Part shown: piece after piece, positions 45,749 through 57,799 of the stretch
Numbering within the stretch: the first letter of the stretch is position 1
Layout: every line of letters begins with the position of its first letter
Assembly (NCBI GenBank): GCA_014529385.2
Contig: CM043964.1
Location: forward strand, 132,039,420 to 132,103,419
Direction of reading: 5' to 3'
Length of the DNA: 64,000 bases
Origin: Adiantum capillus-veneris
Taxonomy: Eukaryota > Streptophyta > Polypodiopsida > Polypodiales > Pteridaceae
Notes under the pieces: model-generated
Seen by the model: the letters and a program-made list of their open reading frames with translations, nothing else
Told to the model about the DNA's origin: nothing
Databases searched by the model: none
Position numbers and translations under genes: made by a program

Positions 45749-46515
45749 GATTTTTTATCCTTATAAAAAAGGACATCTATTTATTAGGTAGATCTTCTAA
45801 AAACTTGACTTAACCTTTGAATTCAATCTAATTCCTCTTTTTAACACAAGTAAGGTTAAATTTTTAGTTATAGATGGTAATTTCTTAAACCTAGTAATTT
45901 TTTATTTGCTTATATGGGTAAGATAACTTTATCATAGCTTCCATAAGGGTTTTCTGAGCTCCCATAATTTTCTTATAAATTTTTGCATCTTTCTCTTAAT
46001 TTCCCTTATCTCTATTAAGCTTGAGATCTACTTATTTTAGGCTTAATATGTATTATATTCATTTTATCTTAAAGATTGAATTTCGTCTTTAAAACCAATG
46101 GTTTACACTCACACTAATGTTTCTAGAGACTTTTGACAGTAGATTCTATTTATCCTAATTAATCTTTATATAAAAATAGGATTTTTGATCAATTATAACT
46201 ATTTAAACTAACTAACTAATTATGGTATATTTATCTTAGACAGATAGTGGTATCTCCTAACTCTGGTAATTACCTTGTAAATATCAAAATTATTTATCCA
46301 ATTTTTGCCTTTTATTTTCAACAAAAATTAGTATGTTTAGGCTGAACTAAATAGCTATATTAACTTTTTCACATTAATCTAAATTTCTTGGCTAATTTAG
46401 AATGTATACTAACTCTAATAAATAGGAAATAATTATTTAAATTGATTAACTAATTTTCTTTCTTTAATTTTAGATAAAATCGATATTTTTTTAAACTTAG
46501 ATAATTAGCTAAATG

Positions 46516-47070
46516 AATTTTTTGATATTAAGGTAATTATCACACCTTACTTATGAATTATATTAACTTTGATAAATAGCACATAATTATCTAACTTGAT
46601 TTTTTATTTTTCTTTTTTAATTTTAGTTAGAATTAGTCTATTTTTCCTCAAAAAAGTAACTAAATCAATTTTTTGACCTTAAGATAATTATCACAACTTA
46701 CTTACAATGTAAAATTACTCTAATAAATAGCACATAATTATCTAACTTAATTTACTAATTTATTTCTTTTAATTTTAGCTAGTATTAGTCTTTTTTGGCT
46801 TAGAAAAATAGCTAAATTAATTTTTTGACCATAAGATAATTATCATGGCTTACTTACAATGTAAGCTAAGTTTGATAAATAGAACATAATTATTAACTTG
46901 ATTTTCTGATTTTTCTTTTTTAGTTTTAGCTAGAATTAGTCTATTTTGGCTTATAAAAAATAGCTACATTAATTTTTTGACCTTAAGATAAATATCACGG
47001 CTTGATTACAATGTAAACTAACTCTAATAAATATAACATAATTATCTAAATTGATTTTCTTATTTCCCCC
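46516..47070. repeat. AT-rich tandem repeat, ~150-bp period
   Basis: The block AATTTTTTGACCTTAAGATA recurs at about 46516, 46668, 46819 and 46972. Each is followed by ATCAC...TTACTTACAATGTAAACTAA and AAATAG(C/A)ACATAATTATCTAA. At least four diverged units, with weaker ones to the left. No coding potential. Confidence 0.75.
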
Positions 47071-47704
47071 TTTAATTTGTGGATAAAAACAACTAATTTT
47101 AGCTTAATTAAATACTTAGATTAATCATTTTTTAATTATGTAAGTATTCCTGTTTCTAATATGTTTCTTAATTTTAATAATTAACTTAAGAATATTTGAG
47201 TTATTAAGTAGGTTTTCCATCAGTGTTTTGTTAAAAAACAGCTAATTTTTGCCTAATTAATGACGAAAACTAATCATAAAATTATGATATAATTTTCCTA
47301 GCTTCTTAAGAGTCTAATCAAGCTCTAATAATTATTTGTACTAATCTAAGCTTAATTAGTATATTTTCCCTTAATGTAAGACTATATTAATTTCAGCCCT
47401 AATATGGCTTAATAATTGATTAGATTAATATCCCTAATCTTAATCTAGGTAATCAACGGAATATTAAGAGTTAAAAGAGTAATTTATAATATAAATACGT
47501 TTAATCTTCTTAATTAATTAGATTAATTAAGAAAAATAGAGGTAATCTAGCATAATTTTGCTAATTAAAAAGAGATTAGGCTAATTACCATTGATAATCA
47601 ACTAGAGTTCTTGCTCTCTAGTGATTTTTGAGTAGAGTTCTCTCTATGTGAGGGAGAAATAGCCAGGTGTCCGAGTCTAAGTGAAATTGTGAAAGGAAGG
47701 GGTC

Positions 47705-47716
47705 CTATTTATAGGT
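47705..47716 (-). promoter_or_regulatory. TATA-like box on the minus strand
   Basis: Reads CCTATAAATAGGAC on the minus strand in a GC-richer context than the AT-rich array beyond it. It could drive the small 45748 frame or be part of an unrecognised LTR. Confidence 0.3.
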
Positions 47717-48280
47717 TTCAGGCAGTCACATGCTGGAAATGGCAGTAAGCTTGTATCCCAAGGTAGCCCTACAACTCATCTAGTGCCCATTGCTACTATT
47801 TGTGTCCCTGGCAGGTCAATGATGACCCCTCCCAGCACCTGTCAGCTTTAAGAATCAAATCTGCTAAATTTTGACCTGGTTTTTTTGCTTAATTGGTAAA
47901 TATAGGCCTTAGTAAAAGTCTATGCTTAAATGATTACTACAACCATCCAATTTTTCTTATCAAATTAATTGACATTGAATCTTTCGGAGGGACTAGTGGG
48001 GTCAGTTTTTGTTCGAACTTAATTCTGAAAATTTCTAGCCCTGGGTTTGCCGTGCTTAAGATTCCAAAAATACCATTTTTTATTGCTTTTGAGATAGTGT
48101 TTTTACTTGATTGTATGGTCAATCCTTTCTCCTAAAGCTTTGAGTTCATTCTCGGCAGCTAGAAAGGTGGAGACCTTACAGTGGGGCCCATAGAGGACAA
48201 GTCCTGGGAGCAATATGGGGCATTTATACATACATACACATACACATACACACACATAAGTGTGTGCGTGTATGTATACA

Positions 48281-48286
<6 letters not shown>

Positions 48287-48338
<52 letters not shown>
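48287..48338 (+). repeat. CA microsatellite
   Basis: CA run next to the end of the copia 3' LTR. Confidence 0.9.
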
Positions 48339-48341
<3 letters not shown>

Positions 48342-48347
48342 CTGTGT

Positions 48348-48574
48348 TGTTGGAATTAGGGTTGCAGAGAAACGCACACAGCTTGGAGAAGACGAAGGAA
48401 GCTCAAGACACACAATAGAGAGTGTGTTCCTTAGTATGCAATAGAAAGATAGATAGCCCTAGAGTGATGGGCGTATATACAATGCTCATGGGAAAAAACC
48501 TCCTAAAGAGGGAAAAAATGCCCCGGCGGTCCTAGTGTGTTCACACACATCACTACCACATGTATATGGTAACA
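48348..48574 (-). repeat. Copia 3' LTR
   Basis: Read on the minus strand, it starts TGTTACCATATACATGTGG directly after the polypurine tract and ends AATTCCAACA. A TATATAC motif is near 48470. The 5' partner LTR is not in this window. Confidence 0.6.
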
Positions 48575-49456
48575 AATCCCCCCTGAAGTGATGCGGTGAA
48601 CGAGAGCTGGCACATGAGTAAAGGGAAGTGCCATGCCCTGAGGACAGGAGCAGTTCACAAAGGAAAGTAAGCCCAAAGCTTTGCGGAAAGCTTCAAGCTT
48701 CTCACGAGACAAAGCCTTTGTGAAAAGATCTGCAAGGTTGTCCTGTGTTGGCACATAAGGCAAGCTGATCCCTCCTGCTGAGAGCCTCTCCCTGACATAG
48801 TGGTAATGCACCTCAATGTGCTTTGTGCGAGCATGAAAAACTGGGTTCCTCGCAAGTGACAATGCACTCTGACTGTCAGTGTAGATAGTGTTGGCAGTGT
48901 CCTGTCCAACACCCAAATCAGCCATAAGGTGTCTGAGCCATACACACTCAACCGTAGCTGTGAAGACTGCCTTGTACTCAACCTCACAACTCGAAGTGGC
49001 CACAGTAGGTTGCTTCTTGGTCAACCATGATATACATGAACTACCAAGCATGAAACAAAAACCACTTGTGGACACTCGCGTGTCAAAACAACCAGCCCAA
49101 TCTGAGTCCGAAAAATCATGTAAGTCTGGCGGCAATGATCCCTCCTTGGTATAAAACAAGCCAAGATGTAAAGTGCCACTAAGGTAGCGGAAAATCCTCT
49201 TGACAGCCTGCCAATGCTTAGACCCTGGGCTATGCATAAATCTGCTGACCTGTGAGATTGAAAACTCAATATCTGGCCTCGTGTTGCATACATAAATGAG
49301 GCAGCCAACAGCAGTTTGGTAAAGAGTGACATCAGCAGGATCGCCAGCATCATGTAGACTCAACTTCAAACATGTTTCCATGGGAGTGGCAATAGGTTTG
49401 CAATCCTCAAGTCTAAACTTACATAGCATTTTGTCTCCATGTAATTTTTCTGACAC
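48503..49456 (-). pseudogene. Copia RNase H and C-terminus
   Basis: Contains YQTAVGCLIYVCNTRPDIEF, DFSDSDWAGCFDTRVSTSGF, SWLTKKQPTVATSSCEVEYK, TDSQSALSLARNPVFHARTK, HIEVHYHYVRERL and DNLADLFTKAL. The reading frame runs on into the 3' LTR, as is usual in copia elements. Confidence 0.9.
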
Positions 49457-50331
49457 AAGGCAATACCACCATCACACTGCTTAAACTGTATACCCAAGTA
49501 ATGATGCAACAGCCCCAAATCTTTCATCTTGAAAGTAGCATTCAAATCACCCTTAAATTCAGCAATATGTCTCTCATTTGGTCCAGTGATCAACAAATCA
49601 TCGACATAAAGAACCACAATGAGAAGTACATCACCCTCACGCTTTACATACAATGTGCTTTCTGTTGGACTGTTACGAAAGCCTTGTTTAACCAAATGAG
49701 TGTCAGCATTCTCATACCAAGCACGAGGAGATTGCTTCAACCCATACAAAGCCTTCTTACATCTGCACACTTTGTCCTCTTGTCCTTTTATGACAAAATC
49801 GTGAGGCTGCGTTACATAAACTTCCTCAAATATGTCACCATTCAAGAAAGCAGTAACAATGTCTGATTGATGTACATCCCAACCAAAATGAGATGCCAAT
49901 GCACATAGAAAATGCACAGTAGTCATACGACAAGTGGGAGAAAAATTCTCTTCATAATCTATGTCTTTTTGCTGTGCATAACCCTTTGCAACAAGTCGAG
50001 CCTTCTGGCGATCGATCTTACCATCCGGATTGTGTTTCAACTTGTAAACCCACTTTGTACCAATGGACTTTTTGCCAGGAGGCAAATTACATAAAGTCCA
50101 TGTGTCATTTTCTATAAGTGCATCATATTCTGATTGCATGGCACCCATCCAATTTTCTGAATTTTGTGCTTCATCAAAAGACAGAGGCTCCCCAACATCA
50201 TGTAAGCTAGACATAGCCAAAGCATAACAATCTGATGCATAAGATGCATGGCGAGAGCCTGAACGAGTACGACTAGACAAAGGTGCATCCAATTTACTGT
50301 CACGCAAAGTGTGCACTAGCCATTTTGGCAT
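49366..50331 (-). pseudogene. Copia reverse transcriptase
   Basis: Contains MGAMQSEYDALIENDTWTLC, KWVYKLKHNPDGKIDRQKAR, KGYAQQKDIDYEENFSPTCR, VHQSDIVTAFLNGDIFEEVY, KKALYGLKQSPRAWY and VVLYVDDLLITGPNERHI (YVDD active site). Largely intact, but shifts frame relative to RNase H near 49456. Confidence 0.9.
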
Positions 50332-50358
50332 ACCTCTAGCCAGCTAATTTTCAGCCCT

Positions 50359-50823
50359 TTACTCATCAAGTACATCATGTACATCTGCATCAGTAATAGG
50401 CTGATCTGTAACATTTTCAAAAATCCCCATAGGCTGTACATTTTCCTCATTGGAAATTACATTCGTATTTCCACCACTGAAAAGAGGCAACAAAGTGTCA
50501 TAAATGTCCTGTGAGCATACATTACTGTCTCTAGTACATGACAACAAGGGCTGAACAGAATCTTCCACAAACACGACATCTCGTGAAACTAGAATACACT
50601 TTGTTTGCGGATGATATAACCTGTAACCTTTGCTTTCATCACTATAACTAACAGAAATACATGTCACAGCCTTATCATCCAATTTTCTGCGCTGTGTTTG
50701 TGACACCAAAGTATATGCCAAACAGCCAAAAACACGCATGTGCTCAATAGAAGGCTTTCTATCATGCCATGTTTTAGAAGCTGGACACACCCTACGGAAA
50801 CTAAGTGCTCGACAGATTATCAT
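50359..50823 (-). pseudogene. Copia integrase C-terminal part
   Basis: Contains TWHDRKPSIEHMRVFGCLAY, CISVSYSDESKGYRLYHPQT and VSRDVVFVEDS, the region after the integrase core in copia polyproteins. The catalytic core is absent. An in-frame stop at 50359 separates it from the RT frame. Confidence 0.8.
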
Positions 50824-50825
50824 TT

Positions 50826-51682
50826 TGTAATTATTCCTTTATTGAGAAAACCCGACATTTCACCTTGTAAATATTGGGGCTTACAGAAGTTTCCAGATTG
50901 TATCCCAGTTTTGACATTTAGATTGAGTAGATGGTTAATTTGGAACTTTAGGGTTTGAGAATTGTAAGGTATTTATACCACTTTTTGACCTTAATGAAAG
51001 ACCTTTTGTCATTTTAAAAAAGCTTGAAGTCTGTGAGTGAGCGTACTGTGTACGAGAGAGAGTGTGAGCTTCATCTTGATGCTACGTGTGCACCGGTGGT
51101 CGGAATCGAGTGCGGAGAAGTGCAACGTGTTGCCTCCGACAAGAGCTACGCGCCGATACCTACATTGCACGCGTACGGTCCGGTTTTGCGAGCTCCATCT
51201 ACGAGCTTCATTTGGTGATTCGATGAGCATATGTTGTCCGATTTTGCATTGCAGGATATCCACGCGTTCACATTGAGTAGAGCTACACATTAGGCACTTT
51301 AGATTTTTGAAACGAAGGCCTGAAAATTTTGGCCAGACATCCTACGTGATTTTGCACCGGGTGTTTTGGGTTGGGGTTTTGGTTCATAGACCTTAGGGAG
51401 AGCGACCTACTGGTGTTAGTAGGGTTTCCTTCGAGATAGTTTGATGGGTGTTCGGCTCTAGAAAGCGTTGTAGGAAGTTTCCTCTTATGCACTCCTGAAG
51501 GCTATGACTTAGACATTGGGGAGAGACCTCTGTAGGAATTAGTTAGGGGAGTCGGTCGAGTGTAGGTTGACACCCTATGCTTGCTTCCACGCGCCTGCGG
51601 GTCGAGCTTCGTCCTTAGCTTACAAATCTTGGCAGGTGAGTTCTCGCTGTGCTGATGTTCGTCGCGGCGTATCCGTCCAACA
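50826..51682 (+). mobile_element. Ty3/gypsy LTR with GGCGCC-type primer site
   Basis: Proposed LTR from TGTAATTATTCC to ...CCGTCCAACA, followed at 51683 by TTGGCGCCCCTGCCGGGGAC, resembling the primer site of plant Tat/Athila-type gypsy elements. The LTR 5' boundary is inferred from the junction with the copia remnant and the TG dinucleotide. About 600 bp of interior (51703-52308) follow, with no coding domain. Confidence 0.55.
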
Positions 51683-51702
51683 TTGGCGCCCCTGCCGGGG
51701 AC
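51683..51702 (+). promoter_or_regulatory. Primer-binding site of gypsy element
   Basis: TTGGCGCCCCTGCCGGGGAC immediately after the LTR end. This class of site is typical of Tat/Athila-like elements. Confidence 0.6.
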
Positions 51703-52308
51703 GAAAACCTTAGGTAGGTGACCGAAACTAGTCCTTGAGGATAGGGATTCTTTGGCTTGCCAAGAGTCTCGTTTTACATTTAGATAGGATCAGAGGGTGG
51801 AGGACTCTATAGGTCTTAGAGGGAGTCTAAGGAGCGTGTGTTTAGCCTAGATCCTTCAACTTAGGTAGGTTGAGATAGTTATAAATATTAGTTGAGTTCT
51901 AGAGTAGGAGTTGGAGTGGTAGAAGCGGTGAGAGGAGAGGTTGAGAGTCCGGAGAGGCCAGAAAGCAACCGAAACACCATTATCACCATTTCACATGATG
52001 AGTAGGAGTAGAGTAAGTAGGACATCATGATTCAGGATCTTGAGCACTTCATGCATGTATACTTGCTTGGTAGATTCATCACAAGGTTGTAAAAGACGCA
52101 AAAGTGTTAGGGCCACATTACACGGCCAAGCATTAGCACAATTTCAGCATTTCGCGTGGATATGCTGAAATGCAAAAACGGACAACATTTACTCACCGAA
52201 ACTCCAAAAGTAGCTCGTTAGCTCGCTTAGTGTAGAGGCAATGGTCTATATTGCTACGTTTGTAGCCTTGAGAGAGCATGAACGAGTAGAATTTACGATA
52301 CCACTCCC

Positions 52309-52812
52309 TTATGACTGTTTTAGAACACAAAGAGTCTTTTCTAACTGACACACCAAGTCTTCATTGCCCTTCTCAACAAAACCTTCTGGTTGCTGCATAT
52401 ACACTTCTACTTGAAGATCACCATGTAAGAACTCCATCTTGACATCCATCTGGTCAAGTTCCATGTCATCTTTAGCAACCAACGCAAGTACACACCACAG
52501 AGTAGTCATCTTGACAGCTGGAGAAAAGATCTCATCAAAGTCAATACCCTGTTGCTGCTTAAATCCTTTAGCAACAAGTTGGGCCTTGTACTTGAATTTA
52601 TTATCATGAGGTGTAATTGTTTGCTTGTACACCCATTTGCATGGTAATACCTTTTTACCTTTAGGCAACCAAACCAACTTCCAAGTTTGATTCTTATGTA
52701 GCGAGTCCATTTCTGATTGCATAGCTTTCTCCCACTTTGCCTTGTCATCCATTGACATGGATTTCTTATAGCAGGAAGGCCCTCCGCAATCTGTCAACAT
52801 AATGTAGTCCAA
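52309..52812 (-). pseudogene. Copia RT N-terminal half
   Basis: Contains KWEKAMQSEMDSLHKNQTWK, KWVYKQTITPHDNKFKYKAQ, GFKQQQGIDFDEIFSPAVKM and LEKTLCVLKQS, then ends. The fingers/palm start is present, but the YVDD catalytic motif is not. Confidence 0.85.
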
Positions 52813-54097
52813 GAGGGAGTAAATCTATCAGGAGGCCTTGAAACTCTTGTAGACCTTCTAATAACTGCTTGAGCCGGTTGTCCCTCAACAGCATCTTGTA
52901 CTGCAAGAGGATTTTGCACTTGTTGTCTGACATTAGGCATTTCAGCCCTATTGTGGACAATTCCATCTTCTTGGAAGATAACTCTCCTGACCTCCACTGT
53001 ATGCACAGGCTTCTTATGCATCTTTTCTTCATTGAAGTATACGCCATTACTGCGAACTATCTTTTTAGCTTCAGGATCCCATAACCGAAATCCCATCTCG
53101 CCATGATTGCCATAGCCAAGAAATATGCATTTCTTTGACTTAGGAGCCAACTTGCTTCGAAACTCCTTTGGAACATGGCAATATGCTTCACAGCCAAAGA
53201 CTCTAAGATGCTTGTAAGAAGGTGGCTTCCCAGACCAAAGCTCTTTAGGTACCTTCTCATCTAAAGCCTTGTTAGGAGATCTATTAATAAGATGGACAGC
53301 AGTTGCTAACACTTCCGCCCAAAATCCATTAGGTAACTCTGCATTAGGCAACTCTGTATTAGACAACATGCTACGTAACTTCTCTTGTATGGTACGGTTC
53401 ATCCTCGCAGCAACACCATTTTGTGGAGGGTTATATGGAGCAGTCAACTCTCTCTTGATGCCTTTGGAATCACAAAAATTCTGAAAGGCTTTAGTGACAT
53501 ACTCACCACCATTGTCTGACCTCAAGCACTTTACTTTCTTGCCAGACTGATTCTCCACTAATGCCACAAAATTTTGAAATTTTGAAAGACTTCATCCTTC
53601 TTCCTGAGAGGATATACCCACACTTTCCTTGAGAAGTCATCAATGAATGTAACAAAGTACAATGAACCTCCCATGGATACGTTAGGCATAGGTCCACATA
53701 TATCACTATGCACTAACTCTAATGGCTCACTTTTTTGAGTGCTTCCCCTTTTGTGTGGTGACTGTGTTTGTTTACCATAAAGATGATGCTCACAAACTAA
53801 AAAGTATGAGAAATTGAAGCCAGGCACATAACCAAAACGAGATAAGATTTTCATTCCCTTTTGAGACATATGTCCTAACCGGCGATGCCACAAAGAAACA
53901 CTTGGCTGCTCGGTTACACAAATTACATGGTTTTTAACATTGGATACATGTAGCATGTAAAAAGTTCCAGACTTTGAACCATGTGCTACCACTAAAGAAC
54001 CTTTGGTGACCTTCCACGAACTATCACCAAATGTGCAGTAATATCCTGCGTCATCCAATTGTCCAGTACTAATCAAGCTTTTGGTAAGCTTCGGCAC
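52794..54097 (-). pseudogene. Copia integrase, catalytic Glu lost
   Basis: Two overlapping frames (54097-53558 and 53567-52794). The HHCC zinc domain reads HRRLGHM...CEHH, the second Cys replaced by His. The core shows ELVHSDICGPM, CLRSDNGGEYVTKAF and QNGVAARMNRTIQEKLRSML, where the expected Glu of the DDE triad is Ala (codon at 53408-53406). SYKHLRVFGCEAYCHVPKEF follows. Confidence 0.87.
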
Positions 54098-54520
54098 ATG
54101 TCACATTCTTGAGCATGAATGAAGAACCATTCTGAAATTTCAGCTGCACATTGCCGACACCAACTATGTCGCAAGCAAAATCATTGCCAAGACGAACACG
54201 ACCTTTACTGGCTGCATCATATGTACTGAACCACTCTTTGTGAGGAGTCACATGAAACGATGCACCTGAGTCAATAACCCAATCCTGTAAAGCATAGTCA
54301 TCAGTGGAAACCAAAAATGTTGAATCCATGGAAGATGTGAGATAAATATCTCCATCAAAATCTTCAACAAAAACATTGTTGATCTCTTCAATCTTTATAC
54401 TGCTTTCCTTAGTCTTGCCTTCTTTCGACTTCTTGTATTTACCTTTCTCTTGTTTCCACTTTTGATAGTCTTTCTTCATATGACCCTTTTTGTGACAATG
54501 ATAGCACTCAATGTCTTTTT
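54069..54520 (-). pseudogene. Copia zinc knuckle and protease
   Basis: The nucleocapsid motif reads CYHCHKKGHMKKDY, with the fourth ligand Cys replaced by Tyr. The protease follows with DWVIDSGASFHVTPHKEWFS (DSGA active site) and KGRVRLGNDFACDIVGVGNV. The frame is lost near 54080. Confidence 0.82.
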
Positions 54521-54557
54521 GGCCACGTGATTTGCTATGAGATTTTCCTCTCTGAGT

Positions 54558-55245
54558 CTACTTGCCCTTTTCATGTGATCGACCACGAACAACGAGAGCA
54601 TTACTAGTACCACGAGAAGTATCAAGATTCTTCATGCTAACCTCTTTAGTAAGCAAATTTCCCTCAACATCAGCACATGTTAAACCATCAGGAGGTGCTG
54701 AGTTACTTATGGCTGTGCAAAAAGTATCCCAACTTTCTGGCAGCGTAACTAGCAAGAACATTGCTTGACCGAATTGTCAAAATTGACTCCCTGCGCAGAA
54801 AGCTTACTGAAAATTGTGTTGAACTCATTGAGATGGTTGCACATGGGTGTGCCCTCATCCATATTCAAATCAACTAACTTTTTTAGCCAATAAACCTGTG
54901 ATGCTGCACTTTGCTTCTCATACAGGTCACGTAACTTCTTCCACAGCTCATAAATAGTCTTTTCCATGTTCACATTGAAGCACACATTCTTTGACAAAGT
55001 CAGCATGATGGTGGACCTAGCAAGCTCATCCAACTCCTACCAATCATACTCATCTATATCCTCAGGCTTTATCCCTTTCATCTTTATCGGCCGGATCTAC
55101 TTCTTCTGTACTAAGACATTGTAAATTTGTTCCTTCCAAAATGGGAAGTTAGTGCCATCTAACTTCTCAATGTTGAACAAAGAGTTCTCCGATGATGAAG
55201 CGATCACTCGACAAGGAACAAAAGTGATAGATCCACTCCACTAAA
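54558..55245 (-). pseudogene. Copia gag
   Basis: Contains FNIEKLDGTNFPFWKEQIYN near the start, ELWKKLRDLYEKQSAASQVY, DEGTPMCNHLNEFNTIFSKL and LLVTLPESWDTFCTAIS: the copia gag capsid (UBN2-type) layout. Stops near 55100 and 55040 and a frameshift near 54755. Confidence 0.82.
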
Positions 55246-56080
55246 GAAGATGATAGAAAACTTGAAATTTTTTGGCAGAGTCTCCCCTGCAAAACTGACT
55301 TCTGAACCCAAAACAAATGTGTACAATGACTGAAATGCTGATCAAAGTGGCTAAACCGGCAAGATAGAATCTCAAATAACTATCATTGTCAATGTCTCCA
55401 ACTCTAGAAGAGTGTCTCTGACCAATTGAACATTGTCAAAGGCATACATATAAAGATGACAGCAATGCCAACAATGGCGGGTCAGCAGATGCACACCAAT
55501 ACTGCACTAACCGCATAAACATACATCCTATGTCGATGCCGAAACTATGGGGATGTCGGGGGCTCGCTCCAAAACTTGTATCACCGAAAGGATCTCCACA
55601 TTTGAGAATCCCCCAACTCAATAAAACCTTACCATGACCCTCAACAATAGGCTTTGCATATTTCCATCACAATACATAAACCGCATAAGATCTTACATCA
55701 ACCACAGAAACCCTTTTCTGTAACCGCTGCGGCGGTTTGTCTGATATAACAAACCCTCAAGACTTTACATCAAATATGCATGTGACAGACATTACAGAAA
55801 GAGTCTGCAATGAAAACCTGTACGCAGAAGAACTGATGAGGGTAGACCACCCTGCTGCATGTCTGAACTGAATATCTCTCATAGAAGGTGGGTATCTTTA
55901 CAGGTGTCACCTAGAAGGCTTTCAGAATACGTGAGTGCAGGTTGCTTTAGTGCAGTTTCTTCAAAAGTAACCAATCTTTAATTTTCATTATATTACTTTC
56001 AATACCTATCTTGTGCTTGTTTAACATCAAAACAAGCACAATGTAGCATAGACATGTGATCCTATAACAAGTCCTTGACT
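55246..56080. other. Non-coding sequence upstream of the second copia
   Basis: Probably the 5' leader/LTR area of the minus-strand copia, but I find no clear primer site or LTR ends. A 13-bp stem inverted repeat (TTGTGCTTGTTT/AAAACAAGCACAA) lies at about 56010-56041. Confidence 0.4.
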
Positions 56081-56088
56081 TGCAAGAT

Positions 56089-57764
56089 CTATTCTAACCT
56101 CACCAAAATTGGTGCATGAGGTTGAAAGCCATACATTAACATAAAAGGACTGAACCCTCTAGAAACATGTTGGGCACTATCGTAAAAAAACTCTAAGATT
56201 GGAAGATAGTCTTTCCTATTGGATTGTTTTTCACTTACATAATCATGTACCATATCCTTTATACCTTGATCAACCCATTCAGTTTGATCATTTTGCATCA
56301 CTTTCAAGATGTTCAACCATTCTTAAACATAACTTAGTACACAACTTTTGGAATAATGTTCGACAAAAATGGCTATTAAATTGACGATAGCAATCACTTA
56401 CGATGTTGATGGATAAACAATATAATTTTTTAGAGGTTCTCCACAAAGAGCCTTTTCGAAAGTTTTTATTGTAGCCTTTGTAGGAATACATCTACTCATC
56501 TTGGTAAGGCAGTCAACCACTAACCAAGTGGCATCATGTCCATGTACATTAGTCAAAATTCCTATTATGAAATATATGGAGATATTTTCCCACTTTCCAT
56601 CAAGATGTTCAAAAGGATGAAGCAATCCTCTTGCATTTAATCTTTTTTCCTTATTGACCTATCACAGTTGGCAATTAATCACATAATATTGCATGTCTTT
56701 ATGCAAGTGTGGCTAGTGGAATTGGCGACATACGAGTGCATAGGCCTTTCTTATCCCAAGATGACCAACACTAGGACTACCATGACACTCATAAAGTATT
56801 TGGCGCCTAATGTCATTGTCTGTCAGTACACATAATCTACCCTTGTGAGTAAGTAACCCTTATCAATGGAAAAATGATTCCATCTATTAAGTTCATTACT
56901 AGTTGTAGTAGAATTTTTTGCAAAGTTATCTTTCAGACTAGCTTGAGCATTGGTAAGATCCTTTTTCATGGCATGACTCCACACCTTTGAGTAAGACTAA
57001 TCATCCTGTCATTTTCCCTTAAGACATTGCAAAAATTCACTTTGAATTTTTCCAATTGTAGGCATGTGGCTTAAAGCATCAAGTACAACATTGTAGTCAC
57101 TTTTTTGATACCATGCAGTTATGCTCTTGTAGAATTTCATCCCACCTGGCCTTGCATCCCTTCAAGTATTTCATTTGTGCAAACCACTTTATGCTTTTAT
57201 GATGATCCAAAAACAATCTCAAATTGAGCACCTTATAGTAGATAGTGTTGCCATTGCTTCAAAGCATGAATAATGGCATAAAGTTCATGCTTATAAGTGG
57301 AATAATTTTGTTCAATAAAATCCGGCTTCTTGCTTTCAAAAGTGACAAGCCATCCATCTTGTAGTAGCACTGCATCTATGGCTTTGTTGTTTACATTCGT
57401 GTTAAGCACAAACGGTTTAAGAGGATCAACAATAGCTAGAATGTGTGTCATACTTAAAGCTACACTAAGCTTGGCAAAACTACATTAGGCCCCAAGTGAT
57501 AGCCTTGCCTTAATTCTTTAATCGATTCATCATAGGAATCCCTATCTTATCATAATTTTTGATGAATTCACAATGATAGCCTACCATACCTAAAATAATA
57601 TGAAGTTCTTCCAAGTTAGTTGGATGAGGCCATTGTAAAATTTCATCCACCTTGGTTGAATCCATTTGAGGACCAAGAAGAACAAGGAAAATTGTGAGGA
57701 TGGCAAGGCCAAGATAGAGGAAATAAATGTTTTCACTAGTGATGAACGATATTCTATTTGCCAC
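56089..57764 (-). pseudogene. Decayed Ty3/gypsy pol (RT end, RNase H, integrase)
   Basis: Minus-strand fragments in pol order: RT/RH linker MDSTKVDEILQWPHPTNLEE (57764-57510), RNase H VNNKAIDAVLLQDGWLVTFE and YSTYKHELYAIIHALKQWQH (57451-57233), integrase HDATWLVVDCLTKMSRCIPT (56625-56398) and QTEWVDQGIKDMVHDYVSEK with RGFSPFMLMYGFQPHAP (56316-56089). Many stops and frameshifts, no LTR seen. An old element. Confidence 0.85.
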
Positions 57765-57799
57765 TTCTCTAACTAAATGTTTTTTGACAAAAAAAGATG

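Larger units (their letters stand above)
48348..50823 (-). mobile_element. Ty1/copia element, 3' half with 3' LTR
   Basis: Minus strand. The integrase C-terminus (50823-50359), RT (50331-49366) and RNase H (49456-48575) are followed by a polypurine tract (TTCAGGGGGGATT) and an LTR 48574-48348 (TGTTACC...CCAACA). The 5' half is missing. The break at about 50823 coincides with the start of a gypsy LTR at 50826. Confidence 0.85.
52309..55245 (-). mobile_element. Second Ty1/copia element, gag to partial RT
   Basis: Minus strand: gag (about 55245-54560), zinc knuckle and protease (54510-54069), integrase (54097-52794) and RT N-terminal half (52812-52309), which ends abruptly after VLKQS. Several frameshifts and stops. 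Its RT differs clearly from the 48.3-50.8 kb copia, so it is another lineage. Confidence 0.87.
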
